A stretch of DNA of 64,000 nt. Source: Oxyruncus cristatus. Taxonomy: Eukaryota > Chordata > Aves > Passeriformes > Cotingidae. Shown here one piece after another: positions 41,229-52,600 of the stretch; position 1 is the stretch's first letter; every line of letters begins with the position of its first letter. The notes under the pieces were generated by a model, which had not been told where the DNA came from, did no database searches, and worked only from the letters and a program-made list of their open reading frames with translations. A program made the position numbers and the translations under genes. The stretch is taken from assembly GCA_013399855.1 (NCBI GenBank), contig VXAY01000769.1:312-64311 (forward strand), written 5' to 3'.

Positions 41229-41452
41229 GAGGCTGCATCAAGTTGCGAGCTGCTGTGAGAGAAACGGACATAGTCATGTCATTTGAGAAGTCCTTCATGA
41301 GGCTTCATCTGAAAAATCATTCTATTATTCTGGTCAACCATTTTCAGGAATAATTAAGCTTACTTTTAGACATTTAGAAAGAGTAGTTTAATAACCATGG
41401 AATATAGACTTAGCTGTGCAAGAGATGACTAAAAGGGCTTTGCTTATTCAGA

Positions 41453-41780
41453 CTTAAGGCTCTGAGAGACATGCTGTGGCAGGCCAAAACTGGATGGCAG
41501 AAGCTGTTGCTATCCTCAAGGCATGAATACTTGAACCTCCTTTGAATCACTTTATGAACCACTGCTTTGTATATTAGGGTAAACCAAAACTGGAATTCTT
41601 TTACTTTAATACACCCAGCTGAAGACTGCAATAGTACATGAGCTCATTCATAGGCATATCATATAACCCTGCCCTGAAGGCTTTAGTGCCCATCAGAAGG
41701 GTGGAGCAGATGGATGAGGGTGGTAACTATTCCTGCCATCTGGTTTTAAGCCACTGCTACGTTTACCTCAGAGTCTTAAG
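41453..41780. mobile_element. MITE-like insert with inverted-repeat ends (candidate)
   Basis: Between two conserved parts of the old CR1-like LINE lies a segment that does not resemble CR1. Its left boundary reads CTTAAGGCTCTGAG (41453-41466), and the reverse complement of its right boundary (41767-41780) reads CTTAAGACTCTGAG, so 13 of 14 bases form an inverted repeat. CTTAAG also occurs as a direct repeat on both sides (41453-41458 and 41775-41780) and contains TTAA. This arrangement fits a short non-autonomous DNA transposon with target duplication CTTAAG or TTAA and terminal inverted repeats containing CTCTGAG. The ends do not match a terminal repeat that I know, and there is no transposase frame. 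It could instead be chance plus rearrangement. Confidence 0.4.
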
Positions 41781-42170
41781 AAAGTAAGCGGGGAGAGGAC
41801 ATGTGATTGCTCTTCATAAATATATTGAGAATAAACATCAGCAAAAAGTATTAAAGAACAATGTTGTTATAATAGCAGCTGTATGTGTTTAGTTTAGAAA
41901 TTGAAAAAAAAAAGACTTTAACCTCTGAGGTTGAGGTAAAAAAGTCTTGCTAGTTTTGAAATGGAACTTCATCAGTTTAGAATCATAGAATTGTACAGAC
42001 ATTTTCCTTATGGTATGTTTGTGTACTCCTAAGAAGAGGGAAATAGAAACAACAACAACACGTGGGCCATGCTTTTATTGCCTTAGTTTCTTAAGGATGG
42101 ATTAAACTATAAGTAGCATTATCTACACCGAGATCAACTGATGTTCTGTAAGCTGTTTAAAGAGCAGCAG

Positions 42171-42191
42171 AAACCTCACACGGTGAGGTTT
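42171..42191. repeat. Perfect 9-bp hairpin
   Basis: AAACCTCAC at 42171-42179, loop ACG, then the exact reverse complement GTGAGGTTT at 42183-42191. A short stable stem of unknown meaning. Confidence 0.9.
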
Positions 42192-42823
42192 GCAGCATCA
42201 GAGGCATCTAAGGATATCAGTACTTGCGCTTCTGTTTTTCTTTGAACCTTTTTTTCCTTGACATGGCAGTATTACTCAGTTTTTAAGGAGGTCCAGATAT
42301 TGCTGGCTTAAGATTGTAATAAATAACTTAGATATAATTTGTATTACTGCAGTGCTTCTTAATGCATTAGTTCAGTAGAGAAAGGTGGCAGGATTTTGAT
42401 AAATGTATTACATATGTTGAATGCAAACCATATGGAAGTTTGCATTATTGAGGCTTTTTAGGTAGATTAATTCTATGTTATTCCACTCTGTGCCCTGAGA
42501 AAACTGTTAGCAGTTTATATTTCTGAACATCATCTACCTGAAATAAGTCAATGCATATGTGCTGAAGTAGAACAATAATATCTTTACAGTGGATTGTAAC
42601 AAAGACAGTTCTGTGTCTGACAGTTCAGGAATGGCAAGGCATTGTAGTAAATAGCATTAGATATAAAAATTTTCTCATTATTACACTGCCCGTGTGAGAG
42701 TTAAATGGGATATTTTATATTTTGGATTTAATTCCTACCTACTACTAATAGAAGATATATGTTTATTATTAATTGACAACATTTTGGGATTGTTTAAAAA
42801 GAACTGATTCCTAAACATTTAAG

Positions 42824-42857
42824 TGTTTTGTTTTGTTTGTTTGTTTGTTTGTTTTTT
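42824..42857. repeat. TTTG repeat
   Basis: TTTTG units followed by several TTTG units, low-complexity sequence. Confidence 0.85.
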
Positions 42858-43212
42858 AATTCTACATTATAAATTCTTTAGTTTGTGGGGATGAATTAAT
42901 TAATTTCAGGTCAATGGCATGGACACAGTTTTCCTATCTCTAACCACTGTCTTTGTGAGCCAGCAGTCCTCTAGCGTTTAACATGAAGACTGGTCGATAT
43001 GACACCATATTGCTGCAAAGTGTGACTATGGAAAGAACATAATCCTAATAGTAGGAAGTAGGCAGATTCCTAAATGTTCAAAAGTCATTCAAAAGCCTAG
43101 TGTGAGCAGGAAATTAATAAACCAGAGAGTCTGTAAAGATAATGAATGATACATATTTCTTTTATCAATTTTATGCTTGTAATGGTTAAATGAATTTTTT
43201 TTTGGGGGGGTA

Positions 43213-43223
43213 AGAATTAGAAT
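43213..43223. repeat. 11-bp target-site duplication, left copy
   Basis: AGAATTAGAAT lies at the 3' end of the retrotransposon fragment (which is on the minus strand) and is repeated exactly at 43857-43867. The identity of the copies indicates a fairly recent insertion by target-primed reverse transcription. Confidence 0.85.
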
Positions 43224-43856
43224 CATCATGGCGAGGCTTTGCGAACGAAGATTTGGAAAGGGCTCTACCCACGTTTGTTCCAAGCGCGTTGGTGGCTAAA
43301 AAGGCCAATACGAGATAGGCAAGTCTGGTTGCAGAAGGCACAGCAGAAAGACTCCTTAGATGGTATATTCTGCAAGGCACGATTCTTTCTGCCTTGTCTT
43401 TTCTCCTCAAGGGTGATCCTGCGTGCTTTCTCAAAAGCATCAGCAGTGTTGTAGATGGTGTGTCTCCAGGCTTCCCGATTGGAGGCCAGAGTAGACCAGT
43501 TATGGTGGTCAATATGGCCAAGGCTGAGATGTTGTTTCAGGGAGTCCTTGTATCTTTTCTTCGGGGCTCCTCTCTTGCGGCAGCCGGTGGCAAGTTCACC
43601 ATAAAGCAGGATCTTAGGGAGGCGGTGGTCCTTCATCCTGGAGACGTGCCCTGCCCAACGCAGCTGTGTTCTCAGTAACATGGCCTCAATACTTGTGAGT
43701 GCTGCTTGTTCAAGAACAGATGTATTGGTCACATAATCTGACCAGTGGATGTTAAGGATTGTACGGAGGCAGCGTTGATGGAAACGTTCTAGGAGACGCA
43801 GGTGGTGGCGGTAGATGACCCATGATTCAATTCCGTATAAGAGAGTAGACAGCACT
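43224..43856 (-). mobile_element. 5'-truncated non-CR1 LINE fragment, young
   Basis: A 633-bp insertion bounded by an exact 11-bp duplication. It is CpG-rich relative to its AT-rich surroundings. On the minus strand it begins inside the reverse-transcriptase frame at AGTGCTGTC (43856), runs to a TAG stop at 43265, has a short 3' untranslated part of 41 bases and ends in ATGATG with no poly-A. A short trinucleotide-like tail in place of poly-A is characteristic of RTE-like and some related non-LTR elements, whereas CR1 ends in octamer repeats. The first third of the protein and all upstream parts are missing, as expected from incomplete reverse transcription. The exact clade (RTE-like, jockey-like or other) cannot be settled from the C terminus by eye. 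Confidence 0.85.
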
Positions 43857-43858
43857 AG
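43265..43858 (-). pseudogene. C-terminal part of a LINE reverse transcriptase ORF
   Basis: An uninterrupted frame of 196 codons encoded by the inserted element. The frame formally opens 18 codons further upstream at 43912, but those codons lie in the flanking DNA and the target duplication, so that methionine is not the element's start. The sequence opens with TLLYGIESW, the block found just after the reverse-transcriptase palm and thumb in endonuclease/reverse-transcriptase ORFs of non-LTR elements. It continues with LERFHQRCLRTIL, then QLRWAGHVSRM, then a Lys/Arg-rich stretch. It ends in a zinc-finger-like C-x2-C-x12-H motif (Cys191, Cys194, His207 counted from 43912). A Trp stands at residue 211 where related elements usually have Cys as fourth ligand. 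No catalytic domain remains, so the product would be inactive as a polymerase. Confidence 0.8.
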
Positions 43859-43867
43859 AATTAGAAT
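43857..43867. repeat. 11-bp target-site duplication, right copy
   Basis: AGAATTAGAAT, identical to 43213-43223, adjoining the truncated 5' end of the element. Confidence 0.85.
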
Positions 43868-45683
43868 AAAAATATGAAAAATCGAATTTAATGAGGTTAA
43901 ATGAGAATACATACAGTCATGTTAAAGTGTGTACTAACTCTAGGTGTGATACCCTTTTAAGCTGATTTCTTTAACTTCTTTTTCTTTAAGACTTCATTAT
44001 CAGAATTATTAAGTTATTATATTAAATTAGACCATATCTGTTACAGAAATTCTAATTACCAAAATCTGTATATCTCTTTGTGATCATTTGTAGCAGTCCT
44101 CATTCATTTCTTATTCAGAAAAACTGTTCATGAATTTCAATTTACTTAGTTTTTTACCCTATTTATGACCTTTAATGACTTGTAAATACTGTACAAATAT
44201 CACAACATAAAGATATTGAATATTTTATTTACTGTCTAATTTTCTCTTAAGAATATAGGAATTGCCTTTCCTTATACAGCATGTATATTCTAAGGAAATA
44301 GATTTAATACATTTCCTATAGTTCCCCATATCCTATTTTGGTTTCTGCCACAAACTGAAAATGAAGTTATGTGTATAAAAGAAGTCTAAAAATAGGCTAT
44401 AAGTATCTTGTGAAATGTAACAGGAAATCTACGGAGATATATTTTTATCTGGCATTTGCTGTAGTGGGCAAAAATGAGCATGTTGTGCCTTTCAGTTCCA
44501 TTTAAGACATGTTGAATCTTGCAGAAACTTGTAATGTGTCACATTTTTAGTCATACACACACATCAATCAGATCAATATATAGTATATATATATTGCAAT
44601 CATAACATATTTACAGACACAGATGCTAAGAATAAAGTGGAATGAGTGGCAAAAAAATAAAATTATAAAAAGGTGCTTGCAGAAGTTAATCATTCTGAGT
44701 TTGTAGCAGTATGTTTTGGCTGTGATCATCTATACTCTGTTGAAGTGTGATTTCTCACTTATTTAATGAAAAATAGTTACATATAGTAGCAAGCATATAT
44801 CACTAACATTAAAAGGTCACTTCCCAATGGCAATGAACGTGTAAGTTAAGGAAAAAGGAGAAACAGATATAAATACCCATGAATAAATTTGGGGTTGTAA
44901 TTACAATAATTTTTAATATAACTGCAGCATTGAAATTCTGGAAGCGATATCCCAATTAAATATTAATGCCAGAATATTGTAGCCTGTCAAGAAAATATGT
45001 GAGATTATGCCTCTGATAAACAGAAAGTGGACCCAGTATGTAATAAGAAACTTTCTGGCCCGTGTTTTGGACTGTATTATGGACTGGATTAGGGGAGAGC
45101 TGCAAGGCGTCTTGCACATGAAAACTGAGGGAGTGACTCTCAATTCTTCATTTGTCTCTGGTGTTATGTGCCTTTTTGTGCCAGGAAATAGGAGGTGGAA
45201 CAAGACAGTAATATCAATTTTCTGGAAATTAGCAAGATTCTTCAACTGCCAGAAAAGTGGGGAAAACAGTACCTAATTTAACAGAAATTTAGAGAAGGAG
45301 ATAATTTTCTAACCTTTTTTTCCCCATTATTATGTATGGATGCATCTACATTAACAACACAGATCATGGGAATGTGCTTTGGGTGTGAATTTGTCTTGAG
45401 TCTATATCTGGATTTCCACTGTACATATTTTTCAGCACCACTGAGCATTTTGAAGCATTGTTTTCTCCATCATTATCTTCAGGTTGTCATGTGGTGCATC
45501 GCAGTTACAGTGCAGATGCAAAGCCTTCCATCAGTTTGCTCTCCATACCTGCACAGCGCATGCCAGAGATTGGCAGGTGATGAAAATTTTGTTGCTCATT
45601 AAGATGTAATGTAGAGAGGCACAACAAATTGCACTGTTGTTCCTCCCCTTTTATGCTGCTTCAGGTGTACTGCGGTTAATATA

Positions 45684-45696
45684 GACACACACACAC
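45684..45696. repeat. Short AC microsatellite
   Basis: About six AC units in unique sequence. Confidence 0.8.
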
Positions 45697-48600
45697 TGAG
45701 ACTGCTGTGATTATTTGAGACTTAAGGATATAGTATATGGCATTTTTGATAAAAAGATTCAATATTTTGTCTAGTATGTAGGTAGTTGACAGGTAGTTGG
45801 TTTTGCTTGTTTTATCTTTTTTCTTGCATTGATTTGTGATTTGATTTGTTAACTGAAAAAATAATATGAGTATCTGTCATAGAAGAGAGCTCTAATTATA
45901 AAAGAAATGTTACATCTGTGAACCTTTTTGACCTCAGAAATATCTTACAAATGCACCAAATGCTCACAGTTGCGTTTGTATCTTGGAGAAAAGCACTTAA
46001 AATATATGTTAGCAGATACCTGTTGATAGTATGCTGCATCCTTAAAGTTATAAAAGCTTCTTTTTTTATATCTGTGAATTTGAATAACTGTTGAAGTTAC
46101 CAACTTTGAGGTACTCAAGGAACTGAAATGATAAAGAGAGAGATAGATTGATCAAAACAGATAGATGGACAGATAAGTGTTTTGTTATTGACTGGTTTAG
46201 GCCAGTCTAGTGTTTTTGCTGTTTAGTCAAGCTAAGACAGTGTAAAACTGAACAAAGAGAGTTGTATTTAATTGGATTGATGATGATTAAGAATTTTACT
46301 GAGGTGTAAATATATTCTGCAACTAAAGCAGAATGTTTTGCTTGCTTGTCCCAGATGGCTTCCTCTAAGAAGATCATATTTAGATTGAGGAACAGACGTT
46401 ACTTATTTGAGGACACTTGGGAGTCTTTTACGGATTATTTTCATAGAGTAAAAGCTGCTTTATAGAGATGCTTGACATTGCTATCCTACATTTGTGTAAT
46501 TTTGTTTTAACTTTACATATGTGTAATGGATTAGAAGAAATGATTCATTAAAATAACGGTGTAGTAGTCAGTGATGTAAAATAAATAAAAATTATTAAAA
46601 ATAAACTAGGAAACAGTACAGGAAAAGCTGAAGAGACTGATGAATGCCAACCAAACACGTTATGTAACCAACAATAATGAGTTAATATTTTTTTGTGTGG
46701 ATGACCCATTTATGAGTGATATTTTAAGGGCTGTTTTTCAAGAGTATATTGGACAGAAAACTTCACTGTTTATCAGTAGATGTGCATGTCTCTTTAGTGT
46801 CTCGTTTCCTTCATAAACATCTTGATCAAACTGATTCAAAGGAAGCAGGTTCTACCCTAGTTCTCCATTTTCTTTATGTCCACCTGTTGCATTCCAGATT
46901 AAGCTATAAACTGCCCAGAGCAGATACATTTTTTTTATTTAAGACTTTTTAAAAGCCTTTTGGTTCATTATAACCTCTAATTAGCATCCGGAGAAAGAGT
47001 CACACACTCTTCTCTAAGAGAAATTCTTTTTAATTTAGTGAGAAAATAAGATATTTTGGCAAAAGGTTTTTACAGGAGTAAAATACAACCAAGAAAAAAG
47101 CATTTCACTCAAACATTCAGCACAAAGACAAGTCTGGTTTCCTAACTCCCTTTTATTAAGTGGTGGGTGAGGTGGTTCAAGGGAAAGAGGAGTGGCCTGT
47201 TTTTTTCTTATAAAATTCCTATCCTTTTCTTCTTTCAGCTATCCATACTGCACTATTTATCCCATCACTTAATAGACAAAAGTTATGCTTATCCCTGATA
47301 CCTGAGACATATATTATTTTTTTACTTTGTCTGCATAACTGTAGGTAAGAAAAGGAAGAATGTATAAATCACTACAACTTCTCTGTGATTTAAACCCGGT
47401 CTGTTTCTGGGCATAGTTCACTTAAATTCTTCTTTTTCTTAGGCAATAGGTAACAGTATTCTAACTGTCTTTGCTGCCAAATAGTTATTTTATGGAGTAT
47501 GTTTGGACCTAAGGCAGAGAAGAAGAATCTTTTTGCTCACTGACAAGATCCATGACAGAGGATTAGGTTACCCAAACCCTACTCACATGCTGGTAAGCAG
47601 ACATATATTTTTGTATTTTTTGTAGGTGGACACAATGCAGACTACACAGCACCCTGGCCACATTGAGGAATCATGTAAAATGAATGTATGTACTCATAAG
47701 TGAATTATTTATGAAATGAAACTCCAACTCTAAGGGGTGTTGGATCACAAATTACATGGACTCTTTTACTCTTATGTTAAGACATTGATTCCCAGGGACA
47801 GGGTTACTGCAGAACTAAGTGCACCTTGACAGCAAAGCTATTAGAAAAAAAAAAATTAAAAAACATGATAAATCATGTTAAAAAACCCTAAAACAAGAGA
47901 TTCAGATTACATTTTGGATGCATTTGGAAAGATATTAAATGGAGTCAAGAATCCAAACCAAGAAAAACAGTATGTGAGAAAGGTTTGGTAAGCAGAAATG
48001 ATTGTACATGGAGAAACAGGATCAAATACCATCTAATTTAGCAGTATGAATAGAATGAAAAACTCACCATCTCTTCTTTGTTTCACCTTTGAAAGGACTG
48101 AAATTTGATTAGATGATTGGTTGAATTAGTAACTGGGAGATGAGTGTGAAGAAGATTAAATTCTCAGTCTTTGAGTCAATGAAGTATTTGTGGTTTGCTG
48201 AAAAAAAACTCCAAAAAACAACCCTGATGATGTGCTAGATAAAGCAAAAGTGTTGTGCCCGAGGACTGAAATTCTGGAAATTCAGGTACAGTCTTAGTAC
48301 TTGAAAATCTTTGTCCCCCATTGGGGACATGAGACAGAGTGTGGGAGAGGATTTAGGGCAAGCAATGTTGGGACCTTCAGATTTTGTTGAGAGAAATGGC
48401 TCCGCAAGGAAATTGAGGCAGACACAGAGAAGAAACCAAAACATGCTAAATGCCTCTATCAGCAAAAGGGAAAGCAACAGGAACTTGAGCGTATACACGT
48501 ATAACATTGGGTTGCTAAAGACAGCTGAATTCACTTGGATGAAGCACTCCAGACTAGAATAATTGTATCAAGGATTGTACAAGTTGCCAATATGAAAACC

Positions 48601-49641
48601 ACGCGTAGGGAAAACCTCTGATTCTGCTGTCACTATTAAGCTATATACATCATCTCAAAACAAAGACTAACTCCAATTTTATAGATGCATATCCCAATTT
48701 TTATATTCTTTTTATATCTGTATTTGGATATTATACTTTATAGTATATCAGCTTATGATTTAGAGAAAGGAAAGGCTGAATGTTTTCTTCGAAATAATTT
48801 ATTTATTCATATCTTTCATCATAAGGAGCAACAAAAGAGGATTTTTGAAGTATTAATAATTTTTCAAGAAGTTCTTTTTCTTATGAATAAAGCATAATTT
48901 CAACCCATTCAAGTTTCTGATGTAAATCTGGTATAATTGTGTGAGGAAACTACATTATATTTGTAACAAGACTGTATATTATCATTTGCCTTCATAATAT
49001 GCCTTTTCAACTGTATGAACAACAATGCTGAAAAATACTTTTTCTCTCCTGATTGTTATGCATTTATGTTTGAATTAGCTCACTCTTTGTATTTATCCCT
49101 TCAAAACTGATAGTCTGCCACTTTTTTCCACTTGCAGTAATTAGTTCCAAGCAGAGGAATTTATGATATAGTAGGGGCTTTGACCTCTTTATTGTACTGA
49201 GATATATTATCAAACTTCAAAGTCAGTATGCTGCTACTATATTGATTTTGTTTCCTGTGAACAAAATCAATGAGCAAAATTAAAATAAAAAAATCAATTC
49301 TTTCATTTTTGAATTGATTCGGGTTTTCTACATGTAGGTTGTTTATTTAACCTTGATTGCTAGTCTGGAACTCACTGGAAGGAGAACACATTGAGATCTT
49401 TAGTAATTCTGTATGAAAGAAAACTATAGAAATTAATACAAATACAGAGAGAAAGAAAATTAAAGTTAAGACATACAAGAATGAAAATGAAAAAACGCAA
49501 AAGAGATCAAGAAAAGTAATGTTCTCTATTGGAATGCACTGTTCAGGAGTATCAGAGAACCTATAAATATTGGTACCAACAGCTTTTTCAAAAAACTCAG
49601 CATACAGATTATTTCTTTTGCATTTTCTAGCCCTTTTCTTT

Positions 49642-49667
49642 AATTATAATAAATAATTATAATAAAT
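49642..49667. repeat. 13-bp perfect tandem duplication
   Basis: AATTATAATAAAT occurs twice in tandem, a simple AT-rich slippage duplication. Confidence 0.9.
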
Positions 49668-52600
49668 GCTTAAAAAGAACATATGAAATACCTGCAGTCC
49701 ATTGTTCCTATTTCAGAGCAGTTGCAAAGCTTTTACCTAAAGATGAGAAGAAAAAAAAAAAAAAACCCACCAAAATATTTATCATTTAACATTTTGCAGA
49801 AATGGGTATATAAATTTATTAGTGAATTGTCAGCCTTTTTCTGAATATAGACAGGATCTTAGAGAAAAGTTTAATGTTGAACATATAAAGGAAATGTTAA
49901 AGACCTTTGGTCAGATTCTTATCTCAAATACAGTAACTCTGTATTTCGATAAAATTATTCTTCAACCAGGAATGAAATAAAAATTGCGTCCTCTGTGTTC
50001 ACTGCAAATTCATTCTTCTGTATTTAATTTTCTGGTCAGAAGCAATTACGAAGAGAGGATCCTTAAAAAAAAATTGTGCAACTACTGTAATTTTCAGATT
50101 TCAGAGAGTTTAGCAGTCAAGCAATTTGTATGGAATAAAAGCACTTTTATATTGCCTCCTGCTACAACACCAATGGGAAAAGGGCAGCAAAACAGTGGGA
50201 GACCAAATGAAGAGTTTTTTCTTCTATGACATCAACTTGTAAGACACTGTGAGCTTCAGAATTATAAGTGGTAATATAGCTTTTTTGAACTAGTTCCTCT
50301 TTGCCTCCTACGGCTGCTTCATTGTTGGGTAGTATCTTTTTTAAGTTAGAACAAGGGAGTGAAAGGTATTTGTGACAAATGCCATTCTTTCTGTTTGCCA
50401 CTGTCCTGCATGGATGAGTAAAAAACCCCAAACATCCATATGACTCTCATTTTCCTATCCTTTAAAAGCTTAAGTTTGAGCTTTTAAAGCCAAATCTGAC
50501 TTGCTTACTAATATGAACAGGCCACATAAACCCAGACATTTCTTGTGTGCTAAAGACCGCTGTTCTTTTAGTATAATTTTATTTTCACTTGTTTTTTACA
50601 TGACCACTAGAGAACAAGATATGTTAGTAGACAACTATCAGGTAAATTGTTAGTAGGAGTATTATATCAACTGGCAACCAGTGGAAAATGGAGCTGTGTG
50701 ACACAAGATCTCTTTTCTCTTCCTAATGGTTCTACTCCTGGGGAATGTGTACTGTTGCTGTTTGCAGAGGCATTCTCAATGATGTGAACTGCAATTTTAT
50801 AAATAGATGGAGAAGTAAGTATGGCCTTCTGAGTAGTATTTAACTTGTTAACTTGTCAAACCTAGACTAAAGGATTAAAATAAGTAAACTTCCACCTCTC
50901 AGACTACATTTTAATCTCAGGGTGAACAACAAAATTTAATTTAAATAAACAGTTTTTGCAAAGGTTTGTAAACCATTTAGAATCTTCGCTTGATGTTTCT
51001 CATGCTTTTGAAAAACCTCTGTCCCTGCTCTTCCTACAAGCTTCATTTAGGCCCATAAGTACAGAGGCTTGGATTTGCCCACTCATCATTTAAAAATCTG
51101 GTGTGACAATCCATGCTTTAACTCATTACTTATTTTACTGTTTGAGAGTCATTCAATGGAATGAATTTTGCTGAGCTTGTAAAGGATAGCTTTGTACTCT
51201 CAAATGCACTGGTGACATTTAAATTTCCAATATATACTTAATTATGCATTCTTATGAACTTGGTATTATCTCCCTCTTTGTTGGGAAAAAATTAAACTAT
51301 TGTGGTTGCAGACATTATATTTGACTTTTGACATTACATTTACGGAAAACTACAATTATGTGAAATACTGTTCTATTTTCTATACTGTTCTCAATATTTT
51401 ACACGAATCTACATTAATAGTGCAATATGTGAAGAATGCCTTAAATAATCCTTCCTAAAACCATGAACATACCTACAGTTTCATTGTTTAAAATTAAGCC
51501 ATTTGTTTTTGTTAGAATGTGTTCCTGAAATATCAAGAAACCACAATCAAATTACTATTCTTCATCATACCCCACTAGATTATTATTTCAGCAGTGAGTT
51601 TTCCTTTGATCTTTAGTTCCTAGAAAGGGCATCATAGCTATCTATCACAGGAAAAAGTTTGTTGCCCTTTCTAATGAGGAAAAAAAAAAGGTTTGTTATG
51701 TTCCCTGGTGTTACCACAGAGTCCTCAGTAGTCTTTAGTGGTGGAATTGAAGAAAGGCATTTCCAAAGTTAGTTTAAAATTAATTTTCTTCCAAATCAGT
51801 TTATTTTCCACATTTAAACAGTCTCAGGTTAGCCCAGTAACATAATTTTGAATAGTAAGCACCAACCAGGCCAATTTAAAAAAAAATAAATTCTTTATTA
51901 TTTATGCATATTAACAGTATATTTATTTATATATTATCTTTGAGAAATATGACAGAGAAAAATTTCCTGAAGGACTTCAGTAAACCTTATTATGCTCTGT
52001 GGCCTATCTTATCAGGCTTAATTATCTGTTTATCTTATAGTTTGCAGAGTTCCCATTCAGTAAAGTAGCAAGATTTCAATTGGCTTTTACAAAAAAATAA
52101 CCTTTCTCTAATCTGTGAAACTGTACACAGACAATTGTTGTTTCTAGATAAAAAGTATCACTTCTTCAATATTGTCCAGAGCAATTTTATTTTAGCAAAT
52201 ATGAGCAAAAGAGCGGCGTATAGACTAAGTAACCTCAGAAGCTGTGTGAGCACATTTCTATATCATAAATGCCCACCTGCTTTTCCTTTTTATTGCTAGA
52301 AAAATGACGATAACTTGTGTTATCCACGCCTGTATTGAGAGAATGGTAGAAGTATAGAGGGAGTAAAGATAACTCTACTCTAAGTTGCCCCAGTTGCAGC
52401 TTTCACCTCTAAGAAGGGAGTTAGCACGTGACCATTTCCACATGCATGATTTTAACAGGTGAACTGTGATTCTTGAAAAGCTGGCTGCACAGTGTCAGAA
52501 TTGAGAGATTTTATGAGAAGTGGGCAGCCTTTCATTCAGCTTAAGTTGCTTTTCCAGTGTTTAAGGTGAAACCTTTTTGGTGTCTGTCTTCCTGAGTCTG

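Larger units (their letters stand above)
40130..41850 (+). mobile_element. Ancient, decayed CR1-like LINE (ORF2 part)
   Basis: Translated fragments of a CR1/L2-type reverse transcriptase appear in the expected order on the plus strand. WRIANVVFIFK at 40478-40510 matches the W-x-x-A-N-V-x-P-I-F-K fingers motif. LDFSK at 40753-40767 continues in the next frame as AVDTVP (40767-40784), which together match the L-D-F-S-K-A-F-D-T-V-P motif of the palm domain. Near 41300-41350 the nucleotides resemble the segment encoding the P-H-L-E-Y-C-V-Q-F-W region. GRGHVIALHKYIE at 41791-41829 matches the R-R-G-D-M-I-A-L-Y-K-Y-I region near the C terminus. Many stops and frameshifts show a dead, old copy. Start and end are approximate, and the 40130-40470 part rests on weaker nucleotide resemblance. 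A foreign 316-bp piece interrupts it at 41459-41774. Confidence 0.7.
41851..43212. other. AT-rich non-coding DNA, no gene recognised
   Basis: No coding region is recognised. A perfect 9-bp hairpin is at 42171-42191 and a TTTG repeat at 42824-42857. A run of G at 43204-43210 after a T run lies just outside the retrotransposon insertion. Confidence 0.55.

Noticed and set aside
41979..41996. Motif resembling CR1 3' octamer repeats (AGAATCATAGAATTG)
   Set aside because: Only about one and a half units and no adjoining CR1 3' sequence on either side, so a chance match is more likely than an element end.
43858..43912. Methionine start of the retrotransposon frame at 43912
   Set aside because: The first 18 codons lie in flanking DNA and the target duplication; the element itself enters the frame at 43856.
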